In this document: positions 7,147-13,974 of the stretch, in pieces
How the letters are laid out: each line of letters begins with the position of its first letter
Position numbering within the stretch: the stretch's first letter is position 1
Source: an uncultured Lachnospiraceae bacterium
GTDB lineage: Bacteria > Bacillota > Clostridia > Lachnospirales > Lachnospiraceae
Direction of reading: 5' to 3'
Length of the DNA stretch: 23,514 nucleotides
Assembly (NCBI GenBank): GCA_910588295.1
Contig: CAJUQO010000054.1
Span: 1-23,514, forward strand
Notes under the pieces: model-generated
What the model was told of the DNA's origin: nothing
The model's input: the letters and a program-made list of their open reading frames with translations, nothing else
Database searches by the model: none
Made by a program: the position numbers and the translations under genes

Positions 7147-7446
7147 ATTACAACCTCCCCAATTTTGTCTGGTTTTTGACAGTTGTCCAGCCAGGCTGAA
7201 CAACCGGTTTCCGTGCGGCCGGCCATAACCCCGGATCCGTGACACTCCTGTGGATTTTACCGTAAAAGGAAAATCCTGAGCCGGACTATGACGAACCGCT
7301 TACACCCATACTTCCGAACGTTCTCTCCGAGGGGCCGCGAATCCCCCCGGTCATGGCGCCCGCAGCCATTCAGGGATATTGAAACAGCCGCGGGATTTTG
7401 TCAGGAAAACGCCGCTTAACTTAAATGCCGCGTTTTCTTTCCTCTA
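7147..7446 (-). promoter_or_regulatory. Long structured 5' leader of dsdA
   Basis: If transcription starts at the promoter at 7454-7482, dsdA has a leader of about 300 nt. It holds several inverted repeats. GAAAACGC/GCGTTTTC (7405-7412 and 7430-7437) lies at the very 5' end. GGATTTT/AAAATCC lies at 7252-7258 and 7270-7276. A 21-base near-palindrome lies at 7183-7203, with arms TTGTCCAG and CTGAACAA. AACCGGTT lies at 7202-7209. I recognise no T-box, glycine, SAM, TPP, cobalamin or ZTP riboswitch signature. There is no obvious upstream peptide with a ribosome binding site. Function unknown. Confidence 0.45.
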
Positions 7447-7453
7447 TTTTGTT

Positions 7454-7482
7454 AATATATTCTTAATTTTGTTTAATGTCAA
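7454..7482 (-). promoter_or_regulatory. dsdA: Sigma-A promoter of the dsdA operon
   Basis: On the minus strand, TTGACA (7477-7482), a 17-base spacer and TATATT (7454-7459), within an AT-rich island. No equally good promoter is seen closer to the gene. The predicted start is near 7446. Confidence 0.75.
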
Positions 7483-7674
7483 TAAACACATTAAATAATA
7501 TTTAACTTTGTTAAACGTGTATAAAATTTGTGTCCTCTTTTGTACAGAATCACGGATATAACCGATCAGTCTTTGGTCAAATGGTTACTGGATCCGGCCA
7601 TCAACCGTTTGCCTTTGGCAAAGGACTGAATTCACTTTTTTGACCAAACAGCCTTTTATGAAACGGAAAATTAT

Positions 7675-7682
7675 GTTATCAT
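7675..7682 (+). promoter_or_regulatory. Extended -10 promoter of the Uma2 gene
   Basis: TGT followed by TATCAT (7677-7682) forms an extended -10. The -35 position holds only TTTTAT (7654-7659). The same ATGTTATCAT string forms the -10 of the Rpn-type gene at 9219-9228. Transcription would start about 20 bases upstream of the gene. Confidence 0.45.
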
Positions 7683-7707
7683 TTGATGCAGAAAGGGGTG
7701 TGATTTG

Positions 7708-8267
7708 ATGGGAATGGCAGAAGGGGAACGCAGAAAAGATGAAAAAATAAACGGTGTGGTCTACGATATGTCGCCCGCGCCGCATTTCAGGCATGGGATT
7801 ATAAACAGCAATATCCACACCATAATAAAGCACGGTTTAAAAAAAGCCTGTGCCTTGTGTCCATGGAAAACCTGGATTTTAAATACCATCCTGAGGTCAA
7901 CGACGATTATCTATGCCCGGATATCATGGTGGTCTGCGACCGCAAACAGCCAAAGGGCGGCAGCTACAGCGGGGTTCCCCGGTTCATAGCCGAAACCTTG
8001 AGCCCGTCAACGGCGAAACGGGACAAAGCCGAGAAAATGGCCATTTACGAAGCATCCGGCGTGGAAGAATACTGGATTGTATCACCCCAGGGGGCCGTGG
8101 AAATATATTATCTGGAAAACGGAAAATATGTCCTGAACCAGAGCTATTTACTGCAGGACGATGAAGAAGAAGACGATTACAACGCCAAAACTGTCATAAG
8201 TCTGAAGGCCTTTCCCCATATCCGGATGAATCTGGAGGATATCTTTGAGGGGATAAAAGAATTATAG
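7708..8267 (+). pseudogene. Uma2-family PD-(D/E)XK nuclease-like gene, split by a frameshift
   Basis: Uma2 (DUF820) proteins have a restriction-endonuclease-like fold; their role is poorly defined. ATG 7708 follows AAAGGGG (7692-7698). Frame one reads MGMAEGERRKDEKINGVVYD, MSPAPHFRHGIINSNIH and HGLKK, which match the family N-terminus. At the A7 tract 7839-7845 it shifts, and the frame-one product ends at 7989. Adding one A gives KKSLCLVSMENLDFKY, joining smoothly to the second frame. That frame carries the catalytic core (DDYLCPDIMVVC, RFIAETLSPSTAKRDKAEKMAIYEASGVEEYWIVSP) and ends at 8267. The joined product would be about 187 residues, normal for the family. An internal ATG at 7863 could make only the C-terminal part. 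It may be a real mutation, a slippage site or a sequencing undercall. Confidence 0.85.
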
Positions 8268-8317
8268 AACCGCGCAGAAACCGGCCCTGTCACCTCTTAT
8301 ACCCCCGGATAGAAATC

Positions 8318-8872
8318 TCAAAAGCTGGGCGGTGTAATGGCGAAAATTATGTTCGATGCGGTATCGGTCACATTCTCCCACACATGGCTGACTCCCGCCG
8401 GTATTTTTACGGAATCTCCCTCCCCCAGCTCAAACTCTTTCCCGTTCATGCGGATATGGATACTCCCGCTCATCACATAGGCTACCTCCTCGCCCACATG
8501 GGCCCGGGCCTTCGACGAAGTCACCGAATGGGGCGGGATCTCCATTTTGCAGAATTCTATACTCCCGCTCAGATCCGAAGTCAGCAGGTCATAGACTACC
8601 CCCTCCTGGGCGCTGCCAAGCTGGATATAATTCCCTTTGCGCACGATCAGCTTCTCCGACACCACGTCGTCGCACTGGAAAAATTTGAATATGGGCACAT
8701 CCAGGGCCGCCGCAATGGCCCGGATCGAATTGATCGAAGGGTTGGCCGTATTATTTTCAATCTGGCTTAACATGGACGGGGTAATATCCGCCCTGGCCGC
8801 CAGTTCCCGCAGACTGTACTGACGCTGGCTGCGGTACTCCTGTACCTTTGCGCCGATATTGATTTCTTCCAT
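8318..8872 (-). CDS. HTH (XRE) plus cupin-2 transcriptional regulator
   Basis: 184 residues. Residues 8-65 form a Cro/CI-type helix-turn-helix (YSLRELAARADITPSMLSQIENN, then PSINSIRAIAAALDVPIFKFF). Residues of about 105-180 form a small cupin barrel (MEIPPHSVTSSKARAHVGEEVAYVMSG, then IPAGVSHVWEN) with candidate metal-binding His and Glu. This arrangement is standard for regulators of amino acid, polyamine or small-metabolite genes, where the cupin binds the effector. GAGGAG precedes ATG 8872. The gene is alone. It is convergent with the Uma2 remnant and divergent from the Rpn-type gene. The nearest metabolic operon is dsdA-permease, but control of that operon is only a guess. Confidence 0.9.
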   Translation of the reverse strand: MEEINIGAKVQEYRSQRQYSLRELAARADITPSMLSQIENNTANPSINSIRAIAAALDVPIFKFFQCDDVVSEKLIVRKGNYIQLGSAQEGVVYDLLTSDLSGSIEFCKMEIPPHSVTSSKARAHVGEEVAYVMSGSIHIRMNGKEFELGEGDSVKIPAGVSHVWENVTDTASNIIFAITPPSF

Positions 8873-8956
8873 CAGGTCTCCTCTCTTTTGCTGTCATCTT
8901 CTGCAGGCACAGTGATCTCCTGCCTTCAAACGGTCTGTGATTTTTCTGTCCCAAAC

Positions 8957-8986
8957 ACTATAGCACAGAATTGCCCGCGTCTGCAA
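8957..8986 (-). promoter_or_regulatory. Promoter of the HTH-cupin gene
   Basis: On the minus strand, TTGCAG... reads as -35 (8981-8986), with an 18-base spacer and TATAGT (8957-8962) preceded by TGC, an extended -10. The leader would be about 78 bases. Confidence 0.55.
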
Positions 8987-9100
8987 TCCTGAATCATGTA
9001 TGTTCTCACAATCTGGGCCGTTTACTTGCTGCAGTCCAGACAAGCCGGCCTGCTTATGCAAAAAACCGTTTCAAACGTCACATTCCGCTTCGGCCGGCCC

Positions 9101-9127
9101 TGAACGGACGTCCACTGGACGTTCAGC
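9101..9127. promoter_or_regulatory. 27-base dyad between the divergent HTH-cupin and Rpn-type genes
   Basis: CTGAACG (9101-9107) pairs with CGTTCAG (9121-9127). Inside, ACGTCCA and TGGACGT form a perfect 15-base dyad around one C (9109-9123). The palindrome GTTCGAAC follows at about 9138. There is no T tract. It is an operator candidate for the divergent intergenic region. Confidence 0.4.
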
Positions 9128-9199
9128 GCTATAACCGTTCGAACCGGCAGATTTGTTGCCATTCGCCCTTAAAAAAGTTCTTTTATATGGATCTTTATG

Positions 9200-9228
9200 T
9201 TGACGAATATCTATTTCCATGTTATCAT
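9200..9228 (+). promoter_or_regulatory. Promoter of the Rpn-type transposase gene
   Basis: TTGACG (9200-9205), a 17-base spacer and TATCAT (9223-9228) with an upstream TGT. Transcription from about 9235 rules out the upstream ATG at 9231 as the translation start. Confidence 0.7.
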
Positions 9229-9266
9229 AAGTGTATTCCTGCTGGAGAGAGTGGGAAAGGACCAGA

Positions 9267-10394
9267 ATGGACAAACTCAAAGGAACCATGGAAACATTGA
9301 GCGTCATGCAGCTCACAGCGGACATGGAAGGACTGGACGCCCAGAGCAAAGCGCTCCTGCGCAGTAAGGAGGTATTGGCCATTATTCTGCAGGGAACCGT
9401 TGCAGAATACAGGGACTACAGCCGCAAAGAAATCATGGGCTTCATAGAGGCTGATTCCCTCACTTCCGCGAAGGAAGTATCCTCCGGCAGAACCAACACA
9501 CCGGTCGCCGGCGACAACGCGGAATTCAATCAGTTAAACGAGAAGGTATCCTATTTTGACATGGCGTTCCGCGCTATAAACCCGCGGTTATCCACAGAAA
9601 AGGTGCTGATCAGCCTGCATGTTGATGTGGAACCCCAGAAGACGTACCTGCCCGGCTATCCCATTGAAAAACGGGGAATGTACTATCTCGCCCGGCGGCT
9701 CTCCGCCCAGTTATCCCTGGCCACAGACAGCGCAGACTACGGACAGCTAGAAAAATGCTACAGCATCTGGATCTGCCGGGACGCTGTCCCTGCAAAGGAG
9801 CACTACAGCATATCTGTCTATGAGATGGCTAACACCAAAAATACCGGCATCCGTTCCGTAGCAAAAGAAAATTATGACCTGATGACCCTGGTCGTGGTTA
9901 AACTGGGAAGCGTCGTCTACGACGGGCAGCGCGGGGATGAGGGATATGAACTGCTGCACTTTCTGAACATGATCATGTATCCTCATAAAGAGGATTTCAT
10001 GGAGGCTGTTTCAGAGTATATTGATTTTTCTGACAACAAAGAACTGTGGAAGGAGGCCGCACATATGGATGGACTGGGAGAATGTATCGTAAATGAATTG
10101 CGGGAATTGATGTTTGACGAAGTAATGGCCGAAGCAATAATCGCAGCCAAAGAAAAAGTCAGGGATGAGGTCAGGGATGAAGTCAGGGATGAGGTTGCCA
10201 AAGAGTTCACCGCTAAGTTCGCTGATGAAGTCACCGCCAAGGTTACCGGCGAGGTAATCCGGACTTTGATTTTGGATTATCTTGAAGACCAGATCCCAAA
10301 AGAACGGATCCTCTCAAAACTACAGAAATATTTCCACTTGACAAAAGAAGAATCCGGCGTGTACTACGATCAAATTGCCGCCAACGTTATGTAG
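9267..10394 (+). CDS. Rpn-family recombination-promoting nuclease / putative transposase (PD-(D/E)XK)
   Basis: 375 residues. Rpn proteins are nucleases that promote RecA-independent recombination, and relatives are abundant in gut Clostridia. The N-terminus has LLRSKEVLAIILQGTVAEY. The nuclease core reads SYFDMAFRA, then KVLISLHVDVEPQK, giving a D-x(n)-E-x-Q active-site pattern. YPIEKRGMYYLARRLSAQL and HFLNMIMYP follow. The C-terminal third is a charged helix with three exact VRDE repeats (KVRDEVRDEVRDEVAKEF) and more xxDEV/xxGEV units, probably a coiled coil. The tail ends in a helical domain (EDQIPKERILSKLQKYFHLTKEES). ATG 9267 follows AAAGGA. I see no flanking terminal repeats or target duplication, so it stands as a single gene, not a delimited insertion sequence. 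Confidence 0.85.
   Translation: MDKLKGTMETLSVMQLTADMEGLDAQSKALLRSKEVLAIILQGTVAEYRDYSRKEIMGFIEADSLTSAKEVSSGRTNTPVAGDNAEFNQLNEKVSYFDMAFRAINPRLSTEKVLISLHVDVEPQKTYLPGYPIEKRGMYYLARRLSAQLSLATDSADYGQLEKCYSIWICRDAVPAKEHYSISVYEMANTKNTGIRSVAKENYDLMTLVVVKLGSVVYDGQRGDEGYELLHFLNMIMYPHKEDFMEAVSEYIDFSDNKELWKEAAHMDGLGECIVNELRELMFDEVMAEAIIAAKEKVRDEVRDEVRDEVAKEFTAKFADEVTAKVTGEVIRTLILDYLEDQIPKERILSKLQKYFHLTKEESGVYYDQIAANVM
10158..10193 (+). repeat. Three tandem 12-bp repeats inside the Rpn-type gene
   Basis: GTCAGGGATGAG is repeated at 10158, 10170 and 10182; the middle copy ends in A. It encodes VRDE three times and lengthens the coiled coil in frame. Such arrays change copy number easily by slippage without breaking the frame. 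Confidence 0.85.
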
Positions 10395-10399
10395 GAATC

Positions 10400-10417
10400 C
10401 CGCCGTCAGCGGCTTTT
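10400..10417 (+). terminator. Weak terminator of the Rpn-type gene
   Basis: CCGC-loop-GCGG (10400-10412) is followed by CTTTT, six bases after the stop. The stem is only 4 bp, so termination may be inefficient. Confidence 0.35.
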
Positions 10418-10433
10418 CCGTATTAGTGTACAC

Positions 10434-10480
10434 AAAAAGCAGCCCCGGTCGTTCTCCGCAAAAGAATTTGCCGGGGCTGC
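10434..10480 (-). terminator. Intrinsic terminator of the URO-D/ribokinase operon
   Basis: GCAGCCCCGG (10439-10448) pairs perfectly with CCGGGGCTGC (10471-10480). On the minus strand TTTTTG follows (10434-10438). It begins 18 bases after the kinase stop codon. The large hairpin can also stop plus-strand transcription from the Rpn-type gene. Confidence 0.88.
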
Positions 10481-10498
10481 CGTCTGATCCGTAACTCC

Positions 10499-11374
10499 TT
10501 ATAGCCTGACTTCCTCCCGCATCGGTATGGATGATGTGGCCCCGTCCCGGGATACGGCGATGGCGGACGCCCTGGCGGCCAGCCTCAGCCCGTCCGGAAC
10601 CGACATGCCTTCCAGAATGGATGCTATAAAATATCCGGTAAATGTATCTCCGGCTGCCGTAGTATCCCTGACCTCCACTTTGAAGATCCCCTGCCTGTAC
10701 CGCTCCTCTTTATACTGATACACCGAGCCCTCGCTTCCCAGCGTCAGCACCACCCTGGCCTTTGGGTACAGTTCCCTGAGCTTTGCCAGGATATGATCAG
10801 GCTCTTTCTCTCCTGTCACCTGCCAGCCCTCGATCTCATTTAATAAAAACCAGGAAACCCTGGAAAAATCACAGCTATCCAGATGATGGTCATAAGGCGA
10901 AGGATTCAGGACGATCTCCATGCCCCTCTCATATGCCCTGTTGATAATGTAATCCAGAAGATTGATTTCATTCTGCAGCAGCACCATGTCGCCCTTTCCA
11001 AAATTCTCCAGCACCTCATCCACATATTCCCGGGTCATGCTCCTGTTTGCCCCGCCATAAAGCAGAATGCAGTTCTGGCCGCCCCGATCCACCTGGATAA
11101 TTGTATGGCCGCTTTTCCCCGGGATACGGCGGATAAACGCTGTATTCACGCCGCTCTCCCTGCAAGTCTCAAAGAGGATCTCCCCCTCTTCCCCAATCAG
11201 CCCCGCGTGATATACCGGAACGCCGGCCCGGGCCAGCGCAATGGACTGATTCAGTCCCTTCCCACCGCAGAATGTCTGCATCCCCCGGGAAGCCAACGTC
11301 TCCCCGGCCGTCACCATGTGATCCACAGCGTACACATAATCCAGATTCAGGGAACCAAAATTCAACACCTTCAA
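10499..11374 (-). CDS. PfkB-family carbohydrate kinase, ribokinase-like
   Basis: A cytosolic ATP-dependent sugar kinase of the ribokinase (PfkB) family. Seen are the N-terminal GSLNLDYVYAVDH, the family signature CGGKGLNQSIALARAG with its G-G dipeptide, PSPYD, LLNEIEG, and the C-terminal ATP/anion-hole signature DTTAAGDTFTGYF with the catalytic aspartate. TTG 11374 is chosen because GGAGG (11383-11387) lies 8 bases before it and gives MKVLNFGSLNLD, the usual family N-terminus (291 residues). The GTG at 11389 would overlap its own ribosome binding site. The start lies 5 bases after the stop of a URO-D-like fragment, suggesting translational coupling. The partner gene and the AraC regulator suggest a catabolic cluster. 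The sugar is unknown, and ribose is not implied. Confidence 0.88.
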   Translation of the reverse strand: MKVLNFGSLNLDYVYAVDHMVTAGETLASRGMQTFCGGKGLNQSIALARAGVPVYHAGLIGEEGEILFETCRESGVNTAFIRRIPGKSGHTIIQVDRGGQNCILLYGGANRSMTREYVDEVLENFGKGDMVLLQNEINLLDYIINRAYERGMEIVLNPSPYDHHLDSCDFSRVSWFLLNEIEGWQVTGEKEPDHILAKLRELYPKARVVLTLGSEGSVYQYKEERYRQGIFKVEVRDTTAAGDTFTGYFIASILEGMSVPDGLRLAARASAIAVSRDGATSSIPMREEVRL

Positions 11375-11379
11375 AACTT

Positions 11380-11538
11380 TCACCTCCACCTTTTATTCAT
11401 TTCATCGTAACTGTTCAAGGCATTCACAGTTATACCCGCCGAAGGCCAGGGATAAGCTTCAACATCCGCCAAAGACGCATCCTTCAGGGGTATAACCGCC
11501 GGTACGCCGTACCCTTCCCCCTTTTTCCATGTGCCTGC
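11380..11538 (-). pseudogene. In-frame URO-D-like coding fragment after the UAG stop of the URO-D-fold gene
   Basis: After the TAG at 11539-11541 the same frame stays open for 52 codons to a TGA at 11380-11382. It reads YGVPAVIPLKDASLADVEAY then PWPS. This resembles the segment P-L-x-D-A-x-x-x-x-D-v-E-x-Y-P-W-P found in the N-terminal third of many URO-D-family methyltransferase-like proteins. It ends as SYDEMNKRWR, and its stop overlaps the ribosome binding site of the kinase gene. There is no in-frame start with a ribosome binding site. Most likely it is the relic of a second URO-D paralogue removed by deletion. A readthrough extension of the upstream protein is the alternative. Confidence 0.5.
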
Positions 11539-12876
11539 CTATTTGTACCACCCGTCAATCACTTCCCGGGCGATCTCCGCCCACCGCCACAACTTCCAGG
11601 GCTTATAATCTACGGTGCTGATGTCCTTCATCACGATCTCAATGGAGCATCCCTCCGTCTGGCGCAGGATCTTCTCGATCTCCGCCCGGGCCAGATCCTC
11701 CCGGAATTCACCCACCGCAAAGACCGCCGGGTTAGGCTTGCAGCTCATCACATATTTTCCTCTGCACCGCTCGGCGGCCACATCCCACTTATTCCAGGGA
11801 CTCATGGACACTTTCCTGAGCCGGGGAATCTGATCCATCAGATCCATTTTATGGTGCAGGGGCTCACAGCAGCCATAGTAATTCAGGCCAAACTGTTTCA
11901 GCCACTCCATCTCAAACTGGAGGGAAAACTGCATATGCATGGCAGGGCTCACCTCCGAAAAAATCTGGGCGTTGCCGCAGCCCCACATCTGCATCGTACC
12001 ACAGTGGGTGGGGGCATCCTCTCTGGGAGCCAGGCAGCTCACCAGTCCGTAACCGCCGGAGCCCACCCGGCAGGAGCTGTTGTTGGAAGCCCATATACCA
12101 AGCTCCCGGTATTTTTCCATACGCACCATGCAGCAGTCCACATAGCGCTTGACCACGGCCTCTACAAATTCCGGATTATCCACCATATTCACCATGGTCT
12201 CCTGGATACCCAGCACTCGGATCAGATAGTCAAAGGGGGTAAACCAGAGGCCCCGTGCGCCCACCTGCCGCACCGGAATCACGCCGTCAAAGATCTCTTC
12301 CATCAGCTCCGTATACTGCCGGGTCCGCTCCATATCCAGGATGATCTCCGGCTCATGGATTTTCTCCACATCCGCCATATCCTTAAGCAGAATATGGAAA
12401 TGCCGGGACACCACCTCGCTGTTCCTGTCCGTCCTGCGGATATCCACCACCTCGTCAATGCCAAAGCCGCTGTCATAGACCACCAGCGGGCTCTCCACAT
12501 AATCTTCAATAATTATATCACCCAGGCCGTGCTCATAACAATACAATTCCTTAATTAAAAAATCCTCCAGCTCCCGGGCAAAAGGATGGGTACAGCGCAG
12601 ATCCAATTCCCCCTCCCAGTTCATCTCCGGCCAGCAGATCTCATCCACGTAAACCGGCGGCCTTGTCATCCGCAGGTCATTGGCGGCCGTCCAGATGGCC
12701 CGCCGTTCATCCATCACCGGAAGCGCCGCATACGCATGCTTCTTTTTCCCCAGGCTGCGGAGGATCTCCATGTCCTCCCGGGAAATATTAAGATCATCGG
12801 CGGGAAGCCTTCCCAAATCCTCCTCACTGTGCAGCGTACTGCCAAACCGGTCTGCCAAATTCAAATATCTGCTCAT
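11539..12876 (-). CDS. URO-D-fold protein (uroporphyrinogen decarboxylase/corrinoid methyltransferase-like), function unknown
   Basis: 445 residues, cytosolic. It resembles the Firmicute family often named trimethylamine corrinoid protein 2. Those names are transferred automatically, and the fold is that of URO-D and MtaA-type methyltransferases. Seen are RAIWTAANDLRMTRPPVYVDE near the N-terminus, then HPFARELEDFLIKELYCYEHGLGD, FTPFDYLIRVLGIQETMVNM and FGLNYYGCCEPLHHKMDLMDQIPRLRKVSMSPW. The last segment carries the Cys/His residues that could bind a metal. It ends KPWKLWRWAEIAREVIDGWYK. GGGAGG precedes ATG 12876. The gene follows an AraC regulator and precedes a ribokinase-like kinase. I infer a role in breaking down a sugar-like or methylated compound. 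True heme synthesis is unlikely given the context and the missing hem genes. Confidence 0.7.
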   Translation of the reverse strand: MSRYLNLADRFGSTLHSEEDLGRLPADDLNISREDMEILRSLGKKKHAYAALPVMDERRAIWTAANDLRMTRPPVYVDEICWPEMNWEGELDLRCTHPFARELEDFLIKELYCYEHGLGDIIIEDYVESPLVVYDSGFGIDEVVDIRRTDRNSEVVSRHFHILLKDMADVEKIHEPEIILDMERTRQYTELMEEIFDGVIPVRQVGARGLWFTPFDYLIRVLGIQETMVNMVDNPEFVEAVVKRYVDCCMVRMEKYRELGIWASNNSSCRVGSGGYGLVSCLAPREDAPTHCGTMQMWGCGNAQIFSEVSPAMHMQFSLQFEMEWLKQFGLNYYGCCEPLHHKMDLMDQIPRLRKVSMSPWNKWDVAAERCRGKYVMSCKPNPAVFAVGEFREDLARAEIEKILRQTEGCSIEIVMKDISTVDYKPWKLWRWAEIAREVIDGWYK

Positions 12877-12937
12877 CTTTTTCCTCCCTGCGCCGCCTCT
12901 GCCACGGACGGCCTTTCTCTACTGTAACGGGTTTGCG

Positions 12938-13020
12938 TGTGACTTTACTGATCCTATCCTATCATCATAAAAAGAAAGCCACAACGTTACGCTGTGACTT
13001 GTAGTTGCAGAATGTGACCT
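12938..13020 (-). promoter_or_regulatory. Promoter with three direct AraC-type half-sites before the URO-D-fold gene
   Basis: On the minus strand, TTGTGG (12979-12984), a 17-base spacer and TAGGAT (12956-12961) form a weak promoter starting near 12949. AAGTCACA occurs at 12993-13000, and AGGTCACA at 13013-13020, exactly 20 bases further upstream. Both lie at about -44 to -71. A third AAGTCACA is at 12938-12945, just after the start. Twenty-base direct repeats next to a poor -35 are typical of AraC-family activation, and the AraC gene is the next gene upstream. An imperfect dyad (CACA-CGT-ACG-TGTG) spans about 12980-12996. Confidence 0.55.
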
Positions 13021-13180
13021 TTTGACTGTTTCCATATCCGAGCCGCGCACATCTTGAGGAATGCCTTCCCTTTGCCGTGCAGCCGCCGGCCATGCATGAA
13101 TCTTTACCGGATTGCAGGAGCACACCATTCGTCTGTTGTACGGCCGCGGGAGCGTATGATCCCAAAGGCGGCAGATCCCG

Positions 13181-13939
13181 TCAGATCACATGCCCTCTGC
13201 TGTGGCTCTTCTTGTATTTCCCCGGCGGCATCTCCATATATGCTTTAAACGCCCGGGAAAAGGCTTTCTCATCCGCATAACCGACTGCCTCTGCCGCCTG
13301 ACCTACGCTCCCTCCCTGCAAAAGGCAACGGGCCGCCACGCTCATTTTCATGGCCATCAGGTACTGTAACGGCGGCATCCGGAATACCTCCTTGAATTTC
13401 CGCGAAAAATACGACCGCTCCATACCGGAAAAATCCGCCAGCTCCTGCACCCTGACAGGCTCCCCGATGTGGGCTTCCATATATTTTAGCACCCGTCGCA
13501 TCCTCCCGCTCTCCACCTCCCGGAAAGGGATCTCTTCATTCAGTACGGTTAGAAACACGGAAAAAAGTTTTACGAGCTCCCCGCCGTACCCGGGCCGTTC
13601 CATAATCCCCCGCATCCCCTCCAGCAAATGTGCCAGCACCTCCCTGCCGCCCACTTTCAGGCAGGACAGCTCCGGAAACGCCCCCATGGCCATCTCCACA
13701 TGGAACCACAGCACATCCAGGGGATGCTTCGGGTCATGCCACAGACTGTATGGATTCATCACCGGGAAAATATACAGATACCCGGCCCGCAGGGGCATGA
13801 TCCTGCCGTCCTTATACACCCAGGCGCTTCCGCCATACACATAGTAAAAGCGGTAATACAAGGCGCTTTCGTTCACCATCCCCCAATTTTCCGGGCAGAC
13901 TGTGTATCCCTTCTGCATGATATGAAATGTATGCTCCAC
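13181..13939 (-). CDS. AraC-family transcriptional regulator
   Basis: 252 residues. The N-terminal part (about 1-130) is a cupin-like effector domain (YYRFYYVYGGSAWVYKDGRIMPLRAGYLYIFP). The C-terminal 100 residues hold two helix-turn-helix units: VRVQELADFSGMERSYFSRKFKEVFRMPPLQYL, then GSVGQAAEAVGYADEKAFSRAFKAYMEMPPGKYK. GTG 13939 is the start, with AGGAGG 6-7 bases before it. It lies upstream of, and on the same strand as, the URO-D-fold and kinase genes, separated by about 300 bases carrying a separate promoter and half-sites. It probably activates them in response to their substrate, which is not known. Confidence 0.9.
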   Translation of the reverse strand: MEHTFHIMQKGYTVCPENWGMVNESALYYRFYYVYGGSAWVYKDGRIMPLRAGYLYIFPVMNPYSLWHDPKHPLDVLWFHVEMAMGAFPELSCLKVGGREVLAHLLEGMRGIMERPGYGGELVKLFSVFLTVLNEEIPFREVESGRMRRVLKYMEAHIGEPVRVQELADFSGMERSYFSRKFKEVFRMPPLQYLMAMKMSVAARCLLQGGSVGQAAEAVGYADEKAFSRAFKAYMEMPPGKYKKSHSRGHVI

Positions 13940-13974
13940 CTTTTTCCTCCTGTAACACAGATACCTGTCTGCTT

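Noticed and set aside
5923..7179. 418-codon open frame on the plus strand
   Set aside because: It is antisense to dsdA, lacks a ribosome binding site, and its His/Gly/Gln-rich composition is typical of a GC-rich gene read on the wrong strand.
7295..7320. cre-like (CcpA) half-site CGCTTACA in the dsdA leader
   Set aside because: Only one half matches; the other half has at least three mismatches, and the position is about 140 bases inside the transcript.
7147..7446. T-box or amino-acid riboswitch for dsdA
   Set aside because: No T-box consensus, specifier stem or recognised riboswitch core was found; it is kept only as an unassigned structured leader.
9267..10394. Complete insertion sequence around the Rpn-type gene
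   Set aside because: I found no terminal inverted repeats or target-site duplication flanking it.
11272..12558. 428-codon open frame on the plus strand
   Set aside because: It is antisense to the URO-D-fold gene and the kinase 5' end, is rich in His and Pro, has no start signals and resembles no family.
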